Assembly: GCA_051000715.1 (NCBI GenBank)
Contig: JBPCOB010000079.1
Span: 1-14,468 of the forward strand
DNA from: JBPCOB01 sp051000715
Lineage (GTDB): Bacteria; Actinomycetota; Actinomycetes; JALYNC01
Length of the DNA stretch: 14,468 nt
Reading direction: 5' to 3'
The translations under genes and the position numbers were made by a program. Each line of letters begins with the position of its first letter. Within the stretch, counting starts at the first letter, position 1. The notes beneath the pieces were generated by a model. That model saw nothing but the letters and a program-made list of their open reading frames with translations, was not told the DNA's origin and did not search any database. Below, one piece after another: positions 6,877-13,488 of the stretch.

Positions 6877-7836
6877 GTGACCCCGTCGACACGACCCCCG
6901 TCGAAGCCGCTGAGCGTGGCGCTGAGCACCGCTCTTGAGAGCGGTGACGCCGCGCTGTCGGCCTTGGTCGGCGCCCGGCCGCGGGACCGGGTGGACCGGT
7001 TCCGCACCCTGCTGACGATCTATCAGCTGCATTCCGCACCGCTGGCCGCGGTCGGCGACCGGGCGCGCTGGCAGCACCACCCCGCGGTCGCAGAGGTGAA
7101 GACCCGGCTGGAGGCCGACTGGCTCGCCGAGCTGGACGCCCGGTCGCTGCCCGAGCTACCGGCCGGTGCGGTGGGCGCCATGCGCGCGCTGGCGGCGCGG
7201 GACCGGCTGCCCGCGGCGTACCGCTGGCTGGCCAAGGACGCCGACTGGGACGAGCTCGTCGAGTTCCTCGCGCTCGAAGGCGGCCCCGACGCGGGCTTCG
7301 ACGACCTGGTAGCGATGGGACAGGTCGGCCTGACGGGATCCGCAAAGCTGGAGTTGGGGACCAACTACTGGGACGAGATGGGCAACGGCGACCCGGCCGC
7401 CGTCCATACCGTGTTGCACGACCGCCTGGTGGCGGCCATCGAGATGCCCGGCATCCCGACCGATGAGCAGCCGGCGGAGGCACTCGAGCGGACGGCGCTG
7501 GGCGGCCTGCTGTCGACCAACCGCTGGCTGCAGCCCGAACTGCTCGGCGCGCTCGGCCTGATCGAGCTGCAGGCCGGACCACGCTGCCGGCTGGTCCTTC
7601 AGGCGTTCGACCGGCTGGCCGCGCCGGCAGCGGCGTACCCCTTCTACGAGGTGCACGCCGAAGTGGATCCGCGGCACGGCAAGGACTGGCTGGACAAGGC
7701 GGTAGGCCCGATTGTGGCGGAGCGACCGGACTGGGGGCCTCGGGTGATTCGCGGCGCCTGGTGGCGCAGCGTGGTCAACGCCGCGTTCTTCGCGGTCGTC
7801 CCCGAGCTGGTCAGCCGGCGTCGGGCCGCGGCGTAG
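6877..7836 (+). CDS. Iron-containing redox enzyme, haem-oxygenase-like di-iron oxygenase (HDO) family
   Basis: A 319-residue soluble, mostly helical protein whose C-terminal two thirds match the Haem_oxygenas_2 fold. The metal-ligand pattern of haem-oxygenase-like di-iron oxidases (SznF, UndA and CADD relatives) is visible: Glu134 in FLALEGG as the first ligand candidate, E167-x9-H177 (DEMGNGDPAAVH), and H260-x3-D264-x2-H267 (VHAEVDPRH). The E-x9-H and H-x3-D-x2-H spacings are those of SznF as I recall them. Known members use O2 for N-hydroxylation, oxidative decarboxylation or C-C cleavage; the substrate here is unknown. The start is GTG 6877 on the strength of GGGAGGA; ATG 6859 would add 6 residues. 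It is divergent from the SDR gene and 36 bases upstream of arcA in the same direction. About 130 N-terminal residues precede the first ligand and show no recognisable motif. Confidence 0.85.
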   Translation: MTPSTRPPSKPLSVALSTALESGDAALSALVGARPRDRVDRFRTLLTIYQLHSAPLAAVGDRARWQHHPAVAEVKTRLEADWLAELDARSLPELPAGAVGAMRALAARDRLPAAYRWLAKDADWDELVEFLALEGGPDAGFDDLVAMGQVGLTGSAKLELGTNYWDEMGNGDPAAVHTVLHDRLVAAIEMPGIPTDEQPAEALERTALGGLLSTNRWLQPELLGALGLIELQAGPRCRLVLQAFDRLAAPAAAYPFYEVHAEVDPRHGKDWLDKAVGPIVAERPDWGPRVIRGAWWRSVVNAAFFAVVPELVSRRRAAA

Positions 7837-7858
7837 CGCGGCACCGGCGGGCCGTCGT

Positions 7859-7864
7859 TACGCT
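7859..7864 (+). promoter_or_regulatory. Candidate -10 element (TACGCT) for arcA
   Basis: TACGCT fits TAnnnT and ends 8 bases before the GTG start of arcA at 7873. There is no Shine-Dalgarno-like sequence between it and the start codon, so a leaderless mRNA is the simplest reading. It lies in the 36-base gap after the haem-oxygenase-like gene, so arcA may be transcribed both from here and by read-through. Confidence 0.4.
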
Positions 7865-7872
7865 GCCGGTTC

Positions 7873-9108
7873 GTGGGAGTTCCGGCGTTCGGCGCGCCGG
7901 CCCGGCATCGGGTCGACAGTGAGGTTGGCCGGCTGCGCACCGTCCTGTTGCATCGCCCAGGGAGCGAGCTCAAGCGGCTGACACCGCGCAACAACGCCGA
8001 CCTGCTCTTCGACGGCATCCCTTGGGTCGAGCGGGCGCAACAGGAGCATGACGCCTTCGCGCAGGCGCTCCGTGAACGCGGCGTCGAGGTGCTCTACCTG
8101 TTCGATCTCCTGGTCGAGGCACTCGACGTACCGGCCGCGCGCGCGCAGGTGCTCGACGGGGCATTGCGGCCAAAGGCGATCGGGCCCACGCTGGCCGGCC
8201 GGCTGCGGATTCACCTCGGCGAGCTGCCGAGCGCCGAGCTCGCCGAGGTGCTGACCGGTGGCCTCGCCCGCGAGGAGCTGCCGCCGGGAGATGGCGTCGT
8301 CGAGCAGATGACCCAGCCGAGCCAGTTCATCATCCGGCCGCTGCCCAACCTGCTGTTCACCCGCGACTCCAGCGTCTGGGTGGAGAACCGGGTCGCGGTG
8401 ACCCAACCGGCCATGTCCGCCCTGCGGCGCGAGAGCACGGTCACCGGTGCGGTCTACATCCACCACCCGCGCTTCGCCGGTACGCCGCTGTTGTACGGCG
8501 GCAGCGCTTCCGACGAGGCATGGCTGGAGGGGGGCGACGTACTGCTGCTCGGTCCCGGCGCGGTAGCCGTCGGCGTCGGTCAGCGGACCGCGCCGGCGGG
8601 CGTCGAGATGTTCGCCGCACATGCCTTCGCCGCCGGCGTCGCCCGGACGGTGCTGGCGGTGCCGATCGCCCAGGAACGGGCCACGATGCATCTCGACACC
8701 GTTTGCACGATGGTCGACCGGGACGCCGTCGTGATGTATCCGCCGGTCGCCGACACCCTGTCGGCGTACGTCGTGACGCCGGCGGGCGACGGCGTACGGG
8801 TGGACGGCCCCGAGCCGTTCCTGGTCGCCGCCGCCAAGGCGATGGAAATCGACACGCTTCGGGTGATCGACACCGGGCTCGATCCGGTGACCGCCGAGCG
8901 CGAGCAGTGGGACGACGGCAACAACACCCTCGCGGTCGGGCCTGGGCTGGTCATGGCCTACGAGCGCAACACCGAGACCAACGCCAGGTTGGAAGACGCC
9001 GGCATCGAGGTCGTCCCCATCGCCGGCAGCGAGCTGGGCAGCGGTCGAGGGGGGCCCCGCTGCATGTCCTGCCCGGTGCTGCGCGACCCGCTGCCGGACC
9101 AGATCTGA
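7873..9108 (+). CDS. arcA: Arginine deiminase
   Basis: A 411-residue full-length cytoplasmic arginine deiminase, which hydrolyses L-arginine to L-citrulline and ammonia. Family motifs are in order: SEVGRLRTVLLHRPG (residues 16-30), NNADLLFDGIPW (40-51), FTRD (162-165, with active-site Asp165), EGGD (219-222), HLDT (273-276, catalytic His273), GNNTLAVGPG, and the C-terminal GRGGPRCMSCP with the nucleophile Cys397. All key residues are intact. The start GTG 7873 has no ribosome site but has TACGCT at leaderless spacing. No arcB (ornithine carbamoyltransferase), arcC (carbamate kinase) or arcD (antiporter) is adjacent, so the ATP-yielding deiminase pathway is not clustered here. The gene ends 3 bases from the end of the convergent cytX. 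Confidence 0.96.
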   Translation: MGVPAFGAPARHRVDSEVGRLRTVLLHRPGSELKRLTPRNNADLLFDGIPWVERAQQEHDAFAQALRERGVEVLYLFDLLVEALDVPAARAQVLDGALRPKAIGPTLAGRLRIHLGELPSAELAEVLTGGLAREELPPGDGVVEQMTQPSQFIIRPLPNLLFTRDSSVWVENRVAVTQPAMSALRRESTVTGAVYIHHPRFAGTPLLYGGSASDEAWLEGGDVLLLGPGAVAVGVGQRTAPAGVEMFAAHAFAAGVARTVLAVPIAQERATMHLDTVCTMVDRDAVVMYPPVADTLSAYVVTPAGDGVRVDGPEPFLVAAAKAMEIDTLRVIDTGLDPVTAEREQWDDGNNTLAVGPGLVMAYERNTETNARLEDAGIEVVPIAGSELGSGRGGPRCMSCPVLRDPLPDQI

Positions 9109-9111
9109 TTG

Positions 9112-10461
9112 TCAGCGCGTGCCGGCCGTCGGCGCCGGGCCGGCGAGCCGGCCCGTCACCAGCGTCGCCAACCCCGCCACGGCGAAGGACAGCAGCGAGG
9201 CGCTCATCCAGGACTGCGGCGTGAAGTGCAGCGCCGAGGAGATGCGCCCCCACAGCGAGACCCACCAGCTCACCGTGCCGGGGTTGACGAGCTGGTACGC
9301 CGCAAAGCCGAGCGCCCAGGGCAGCACCATCTGCCACCGGCCGCGGGCCGTCTCGCTGAGATCCCAGGCGCCCCGGCGTACGAGGAAGTAGTCGACGAGC
9401 GCGACCGCGAACAGCGGCACGAACACCGAGCCGACGAGGTAGAGGAACGACTCGTAGGCCACGATGTCGACCAGCAGGCCGAGCACGACGGCGAGAACGC
9501 CGACCACCACCGCGAGCACCCGCCGGTCCAGCGCCGGGCGAAGGTTCTGCACCGAGACCGCGGTCGAGTAGACGTTGGCGAACGCCTCGTCCAGCTCGTC
9601 GAGCACGAGGATGGCCAGGGCGAGGCCGCCGGCCGGCACCGCGAGCAGCGCCCCGAGCACGTCGCCGTCGCGGCCCACGATGGTGGCCAGGGCGAACAGC
9701 CCGAGCGCGAAGTACGCCGTCGAGGCGGTGGCGAAACCCACCAGCGCTCCGGCGAACGCGTCCCGGCCCGAGCGCGAGTGCCGGGAGTAGTCGCTGGCGA
9801 GCGGCGCCCACGACACGGCGATTGCGATCACCACGTCGGCCGCCGGCCAGAAGCCGGCCCACGAGCCGGCGCCGAGCGGCGGCAGCCCGTTTCGGAGCAC
9901 CTGCACGAACAGGTACGCCGAGGCCAGCAGGACCAGCCACACGGCGTACCGGCGCAGGGTCCGCACCAGGCCGAGCGGCCGCAGCGCCAGCGCCGTGGCG
10001 AACATCCCCGCCAGTACGACGTACAGCCCCCGCAGGTGGCCACCGGTGAGCCGGGACGCGGAGTCAGCGATGATCACCACCTCGACGGTGGCCCAGCCCA
10101 CGCACTGGCCGATGTTGAGAACGGTCGGCAGGTAGGACCCGCGCCGGCCGAAGAGGCCCCGCAGCAGCACCATCGCCGGAGCCCCGGTCTGCGCGCCGGG
10201 CACCGCCGCCAGCCCCAGAACGGTGCTGCCGAACAGCGACCCGACGACCACCGCCGTCAGCGCGGCAGCGAGCGAGAGCGCCGGCAGCCCGGCCGGCGCG
10301 AGCACGAAGGCGGCCGCCACTGGCAGCGTGAGGGAGACGCCGAGGTTTCCCCACAGCGCCGCCTGGTCGGCCAGGCCGAGCGGTCGTGGCGGGACCGACA
10401 GGAGTGTGGGCGGGGCCTCGGCAGGCGACATGGTGCGGCGACGCTCGATCACGGTTGCCAT
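9112..10461 (-). CDS. cytX: CytX-type NCS1 permease, probable hydroxymethylpyrimidine transporter
   Basis: A 449-residue integral membrane protein of the nucleobase:cation symporter-1 (purine-cytosine permease) family with about 12 hydrophobic segments. Family-like stretches include LWGNLGVSLTLPVAAAFV, GAPAMVLLRGLFGRRGSYLP, LNIGQCVGWATVEVVI, SWAPLASDYSR and ELDEAFANVYS. NCS1 members move cytosine, purines, allantoin, hydantoins or thiamine precursors. Here the upstream TPP riboswitch makes uptake of hydroxymethylpyrimidine or a related thiamine precursor the best inference, and this pairing is what is called CytX. ATG 10461 has GGGAG at 10469-10473, 7 bases upstream and lying inside the riboswitch, so translation is the likely controlled step. 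No thi biosynthesis gene is in the window. The 3' end almost touches arcA. Confidence 0.9.
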   Translation of the reverse strand: MATVIERRRTMSPAEAPPTLLSVPPRPLGLADQAALWGNLGVSLTLPVAAAFVLAPAGLPALSLAAALTAVVVGSLFGSTVLGLAAVPGAQTGAPAMVLLRGLFGRRGSYLPTVLNIGQCVGWATVEVVIIADSASRLTGGHLRGLYVVLAGMFATALALRPLGLVRTLRRYAVWLVLLASAYLFVQVLRNGLPPLGAGSWAGFWPAADVVIAIAVSWAPLASDYSRHSRSGRDAFAGALVGFATASTAYFALGLFALATIVGRDGDVLGALLAVPAGGLALAILVLDELDEAFANVYSTAVSVQNLRPALDRRVLAVVVGVLAVVLGLLVDIVAYESFLYLVGSVFVPLFAVALVDYFLVRRGAWDLSETARGRWQMVLPWALGFAAYQLVNPGTVSWWVSLWGRISSALHFTPQSWMSASLLSFAVAGLATLVTGRLAGPAPTAGTR

Positions 10462-10463
10462 GA

Positions 10464-10550
10464 GGGCACTCCCTACGCCGGCATTACCCGGTCAGGTTCG
10501 GCGGTCGGCGGCCGAGCAGCCGCCCTCTCAGCCCGGTCGCCCGAGCTCCC
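10464..10550 (-). ncRNA. TPP riboswitch (THI element) upstream of cytX
   Basis: Read on the minus strand, all conserved parts are present in order: GGGCTGAGAGGG (CTGAGA at 10526-10531), a GC hairpin (GGCGGC at 10519-10524 with GCCGCC at 10507-10512 on that strand), ACCTGA (10492-10497), GGGTAATGCC (10480-10489) and GGCGTAGGGA (10470-10479). The closing helix P1 can form between GGGAGCTC (10543-10550) and GAGTGCCC (10464-10471) with one mismatch and one G-T pair. The cytX ribosome site GGGAG (10469-10473) overlaps the 3' strand of P1, so thiamine pyrophosphate binding should hide it and lower translation. No separate intrinsic terminator is seen between the aptamer and the start codon. Confidence 0.96.
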
Positions 10551-10564
10551 GCGGTGGTGGCAGA

Positions 10565-10570
10565 ACCCTA
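10565..10570 (-). promoter_or_regulatory. Candidate -10 element (TAGGGT) for the riboswitch-cytX transcript
   Basis: On the minus strand TAGGGT fits TAnnnT and would start transcription near 10557, about 7 bases before the first base of the riboswitch P1 helix. This is the expected place for a promoter driving a 5'-terminal riboswitch. A weak TTGCGG at 10590-10595 could be a -35 with a long 19-base spacer. Confidence 0.45.
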
Positions 10571-10816
10571 CGACGCGGCGGCGGGGCCGCCGCAACCAGG
10601 GCACCCATGACCACGAAGAACGTCTATCTGGAAGATCTCCACGTCGGCAACGAAGGCGTGCTCGCCGACGCCCTGCCGGTCCGTGAACGGTGCTCGCAGT
10701 CGACCGAGTGTGGCGGCGCTACACCGTGGCCCATGCTCAGACGACTCCGTGCCGTACCTTTCTGGCGGGCCAGACGAGCACCCTCACAGCGCAGGCGCCC
10801 CGGACGTTGTACTGAC

Positions 10817-11290
10817 GTGGTGCTGCCGCCGTTCCAGTCGCTCCTCGACTCCCATGCCGCCGAGGTGGCCCGACTGTGCCGGGCGCTGGCCGGCCCGAAC
10901 GAAGGGGCGGACTGCGCGCAGGAGACGTGGCTGGCAGCCCTGCGCGCGTACCCCTCTCTGCAGCACGCGGGCAACCTGCGGGGCTGGCTGCTCACCATCG
11001 CGGCGCGCACGGCGACGGACGGCCACCGGGCCGGCGCCCGACGCCCGGTGCCCGTGGCAGTGCTGCCCGACACCGCTGCAGCTCCGATGGCGGCCGCGCA
11101 CGACGGCGACCTGTGGGCGCGGGTCCGAGGGCTGCCGGACCGGCAGCGGCTGGCGATCGGCCTGCGTTACGCCTTGGACCTCCCGCACGCTGAGGTGGCC
11201 GCGACGCTCGGCTGCACCCCGGCCGCCAGCCGCAGGTTGGTCAGCGACGGACTGTCCGCCCTGCGCACCGAACTGAGGAGCGAGCCATGA
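10817..11290 (+). CDS. Short ECF-type sigma-70 family factor (sigma2/sigma4)
   Basis: A 157-residue protein. Residues about 5-72 match sigma region 2, with the core DCAQETWLAALRAYPSL and LRGWLLTIAARTATDGHRAGARR. Residues about 98-150 match region 4, a helix-turn-helix (GLPDRQRLAIGLRYALDLPHAEVAATLGCTPAASRR). It should direct RNA polymerase to a small set of promoters. GTG 10817, or the adjacent GTG 10820, is chosen because region 2 begins immediately; there is no ribosome site, and an in-frame ATG at 10607 with a weak AGGG would add 70 residues that do not look like sigma sequence. The stop overlaps the ogt start (ATGA), so ogt is its translational partner and a likely target. No anti-sigma gene lies beside it. 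Confidence 0.82.
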   Translation: MVLPPFQSLLDSHAAEVARLCRALAGPNEGADCAQETWLAALRAYPSLQHAGNLRGWLLTIAARTATDGHRAGARRPVPVAVLPDTAAAPMAAAHDGDLWARVRGLPDRQRLAIGLRYALDLPHAEVAATLGCTPAASRRLVSDGLSALRTELRSEP

Positions 11291-11928
11291 CCAGCCTGGA
11301 GTCCGCCCTGCGCGCGGCCGCCGAGGCCCCGACGACCGACACCGCTGCCATGGTCCCGGATCTCGGGCCGGCCGCTCGCGCCGCCGGTCTGCTCGACGTG
11401 GCGTACTCGGTCACCGACGCGCCGGTCGGCCGGCTCGTACTCGCCGCCACGCCGGCCGGGCTGGTCGCCTGCTCCTACGCCGACGAGACGACCGTCGCCG
11501 AGCGGCTGGCGCGAGGGGTCTCGCCCCGGGTGCTGCGCACGGCTCGACCGTTCGACGCCGTACGCCGACAGCTCGAGGAGTACTTCGCCGGTCGCCGCCG
11601 GAGCTTCGACGTGCCGGTGGACACGGTTCTCGCCGGCGCCTTCGGGCGGGAGGTGCTGCGGGCGGCCGCCGCCATCCCGTACGGCTCGACCGCGTCGTAC
11701 GCCGCCGTCGCGGCCGCGATGGGCCGGCCGGGAGCGGCCCGCGCGGTCGGCAATGCGCTGGGAGCCAACCCGGTCTGCGTGATCGTGCCGTGCCACCGGG
11801 TGGTGCGCCGCAGTGGGGCGCTCGGGGGCTACGCCGGCGGGCTGGCGGCCAAGGAGCTGCTGCTCTCGCTCGAGGCCGGGGCGAGTTCGATCGATCAGTC
11901 CGCCCTCCAGCCCCATCTCCCCCGGTAG
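11287..11928 (+). CDS. ogt: Methylated-DNA--[protein]-cysteine S-methyltransferase (Ogt)
   Basis: A 213-residue suicide repair protein that transfers the alkyl group from O6-alkylguanine (and O4-alkylthymine) in DNA to its own cysteine. The active site is PCHRVV with acceptor Cys169, preceded by the DNA-binding helix-turn-helix GSTASYAAVAAAMGRPGAARAVGNALGANP and followed by GGYAGGLAAKELLLSLE. Residues about 38-120 are the usual N-terminal alpha/beta domain (VAYSVTDAPVGRLVLAATPAGL). The first 36 residues are an extra leader of unknown role. There is no Ada-type zinc or AraC domain, so it is not a self-regulated Ada. ATG 11287 overlaps the sigma stop, indicating coupled expression and suggesting that repair is under control of that sigma factor (inference). 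Confidence 0.95.
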   Translation: MTSLESALRAAAEAPTTDTAAMVPDLGPAARAAGLLDVAYSVTDAPVGRLVLAATPAGLVACSYADETTVAERLARGVSPRVLRTARPFDAVRRQLEEYFAGRRRSFDVPVDTVLAGAFGREVLRAAAAIPYGSTASYAAVAAAMGRPGAARAVGNALGANPVCVIVPCHRVVRRSGALGGYAGGLAAKELLLSLEAGASSIDQSALQPHLPR

Positions 11929-11972
11929 CGTCCGCGATCCACGCCCGGTGCGGGACCCTGAGGGAACCGGGG

Positions 11973-12935
11973 CTACGCCGGCACGTCAGCCCGCCCCAGC
12001 GCCGGTATCCGGCGTAGCTGCCCCCCGGCGACCGCGACACCGACCAGCACCACCGCCGCGCCGACGAAGTCGTTCCAGGCCACCGCCTCGCCAAGCACGG
12101 CGACGCCGAGGCTCACCGCGACCACCGGGACCAGGTAGGTCACCGTGGAGGCGGCGGTGGCCCCGATCTCGCCGATCAGCCGGTAGAAGAGCAGATAGGC
12201 GATCCCGGTGCCCAGTGCCCCCAGCGCCACGACGCTGCTGAGCACGCGCGGCGGCAGCGAGACGCCGCCGGTCACCCAGAACGGCACCAGCGCGGCCACG
12301 ACGACGGTCGCGGCCACCAGCTGACCGGCAGCCAGCACCACCGGCGGGTAGCCGCTGCCGGACAGGTACCGCCGGGTATAGGTGATCGCCACGGCGTAAC
12401 AGGCGGCGGCACCGAGGCAGGCCAGCTGCCCCGCCAGCGCCGAGTGCCCGAGCCCGCGCCAGGGAGCCATCACGAGCAGGACGCCGAGAAATCCGACCAC
12501 CAGCCCGGCTGCCTTCGCGACCGTAGGCCGCTCCTCCGGAAGCGCGGCCGTGGCCACCAGCAGCGTGAACAGCGGCATCGTGGCGTTGTAGATGCCGGCC
12601 AGGCCGGTAGCTACGTACTGCTCGCCCCAGGCGATGAGGAAGAACGGCACGACGTTGGCGATCACCCCGACGAACGCCAGTGAGGCCCAGGTACGCCGGC
12701 CGGTGGGCAGTCGCTCGCCGGCCAGCCACAGGACGATCAGCAGCGTCGCGGCGCCGAGCGCCATCCGGCCGAGGACGATCTGGATCGGCGTGAGGCCGTG
12801 CAGGGCCACCTTGATGAGCAGGAAGCTGGTGCCCCAGATCACGGCGAGCAGGCCAAGCCGGATGGCCGCCGAGCGATTGACCCCGGCCGGCGCCGTTAGC
12901 TGCTGTGGCTGCGCTCGGGTCGCGGTGAGGGCCAC
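11973..12935 (-). CDS. DMT superfamily (EamA) transporter
   Basis: A 320-residue membrane protein with the ten-helix, two-repeat EamA architecture. The first repeat spans about residues 24-155 (LGLLAVIWGTSFLLIKVAL through VVGFLGVLLVMAP); the second about 168-310 (GQLACLGAAACYAVAITYTRRYL through DFVGAAVVLVGVAVAGG). The family exports or imports metabolites such as amino acids; nothing here fixes the substrate. The start GTG 12935 is directly adjacent to the TAG of the rhodanese gene with no intervening base, so the two are almost certainly one operon with translational coupling. An AGG a few bases inside the upstream gene is the only ribosome-site-like sequence. The gene ends 44 bases from the end of convergent ogt, with no convincing terminator between. 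Confidence 0.9.
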   Translation of the reverse strand: MALTATRAQPQQLTAPAGVNRSAAIRLGLLAVIWGTSFLLIKVALHGLTPIQIVLGRMALGAATLLIVLWLAGERLPTGRRTWASLAFVGVIANVVPFFLIAWGEQYVATGLAGIYNATMPLFTLLVATAALPEERPTVAKAAGLVVGFLGVLLVMAPWRGLGHSALAGQLACLGAAACYAVAITYTRRYLSGSGYPPVVLAAGQLVAATVVVAALVPFWVTGGVSLPPRVLSSVVALGALGTGIAYLLFYRLIGEIGATAASTVTYLVPVVAVSLGVAVLGEAVAWNDFVGAAVVLVGVAVAGGQLRRIPALGRADVPA

Positions 12936-13268
12936 CTAGATGACCTGCGGCGGCGCGCCGCTCTCGCTGGTCATGGGCCGCCCGGCGGCCGCCCAGGCCT
13001 GCATACCGCCGTCCAGGTTGCGGGCCTGACGCCCGAAGCCGATGAGGTACGCCGTCACGTGCGCGGACCGGTGGCCGCTCCGGCACACCACCACGACGTC
13101 GCGGTCAGCCGGCAGTTCGTCCAGTCGTCCTCTCAGCTCGCCCATCGGCAGATGGCAGGCGCCCGCGACATGGGCGGCGGCCCACTCGTCGTCCTCCCGT
13201 ACGTCGAGCAGGAAAGCTTCCTCGGGCACGTCCAACACCGAGACGGTCGGCACCTGCGGGGCGGACAC
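12936..13268 (-). CDS. Single-domain rhodanese-like sulfurtransferase
   Basis: A 110-residue cytoplasmic protein made of one rhodanese domain. The active-site loop CRSGHRS with Cys62 has the C-R-x-G-x-R form that carries a persulfide, and the N-terminal FLLDVREDDEW and AGACHLPMGEL and C-terminal LDGGMQAWAAAGRPM are typical. It can move sulfane sulfur to thiol acceptors; physiological partners of GlpE/PspE-like proteins are usually unknown. GTG 13268 is supported by a strong GGAGGT at 13274-13279. It is the first gene of a two-gene unit with the DMT transporter, whose start follows its stop without a gap. The residues beyond the domain (TSESGAPPQVI) are a short tail. Confidence 0.9.
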   Translation of the reverse strand: MSAPQVPTVSVLDVPEEAFLLDVREDDEWAAAHVAGACHLPMGELRGRLDELPADRDVVVVCRSGHRSAHVTAYLIGFGRQARNLDGGMQAWAAAGRPMTSESGAPPQVI

Positions 13269-13415
13269 GGCCTACCTCCGGTTCCACTGCGAGGGGTCTT
13301 TGACTAGTTCGACCAAATTCCGGCCGTCCGGATTCCCTCGCCGGTCAATCAGCGGCCCCCGAGGACGGCAGTGATGAGCCGGAAGCGAGCCCGCCCGCCG
13401 GCCCTTCCGGCCCAA

Positions 13416-13465
13416 GATCCATGGCCCTTCGGTGTTCCTATAGCGACACCACAGCGGCATGGATC
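13416..13465 (-). terminator. Imperfect long dyad downstream of fpg, possible terminator
   Basis: GATCCATG at 13416-13423 is the exact reverse complement of CATGGATC at 13458-13465. Inside it, GGTGT at 13431-13435 pairs with ACACC at 13446-13450, with symmetric 7-base spacers on each side that allow three further pairs. The dyad lies 24 bases beyond the fpg stop and upstream of the rhodanese gene. It could end fpg transcription, although the T-tract is only TT. A protein-binding palindrome for the rhodanese operon is an alternative. Confidence 0.3.
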
Positions 13466-13488
13466 AAGTATGCGGTTGCCGCGGTCGG

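Noticed and set aside
6806..7880. Short repeat CGGTTCGTGGG near 6826 and again near 7867
   Set aside because: Eleven bases in very GC-rich sequence, one copy inside the arcA start region; most likely chance.
9109..10686. 525-codon plus-strand open frame across cytX and the riboswitch
   Set aside because: Antisense to cytX and through the riboswitch. The product is rich in R, H, Q and G with no family resemblance.
11945..11970. Possible hairpin (CCGGT...ACCGG) between ogt and the DMT gene
   Set aside because: Only a 5-base outer stem with a poorly paired interior and no T-tract; too weak to call a terminator.
11986..13086. 366-codon minus-strand open frame overlapping the DMT and rhodanese genes
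   Set aside because: It is an alternate frame of the same strand; the EamA and rhodanese frames both carry clear family signatures.
13272..13460. 62-codon minus-strand open frame in the fpg-rhodanese gap
   Set aside because: No ribosome site, mixed third-position bases, basic composition, and it begins inside the dyad at 13416-13465. The tail (NPDGRNLVELVKDPSQW) looks protein-like but I cannot match it to a family.
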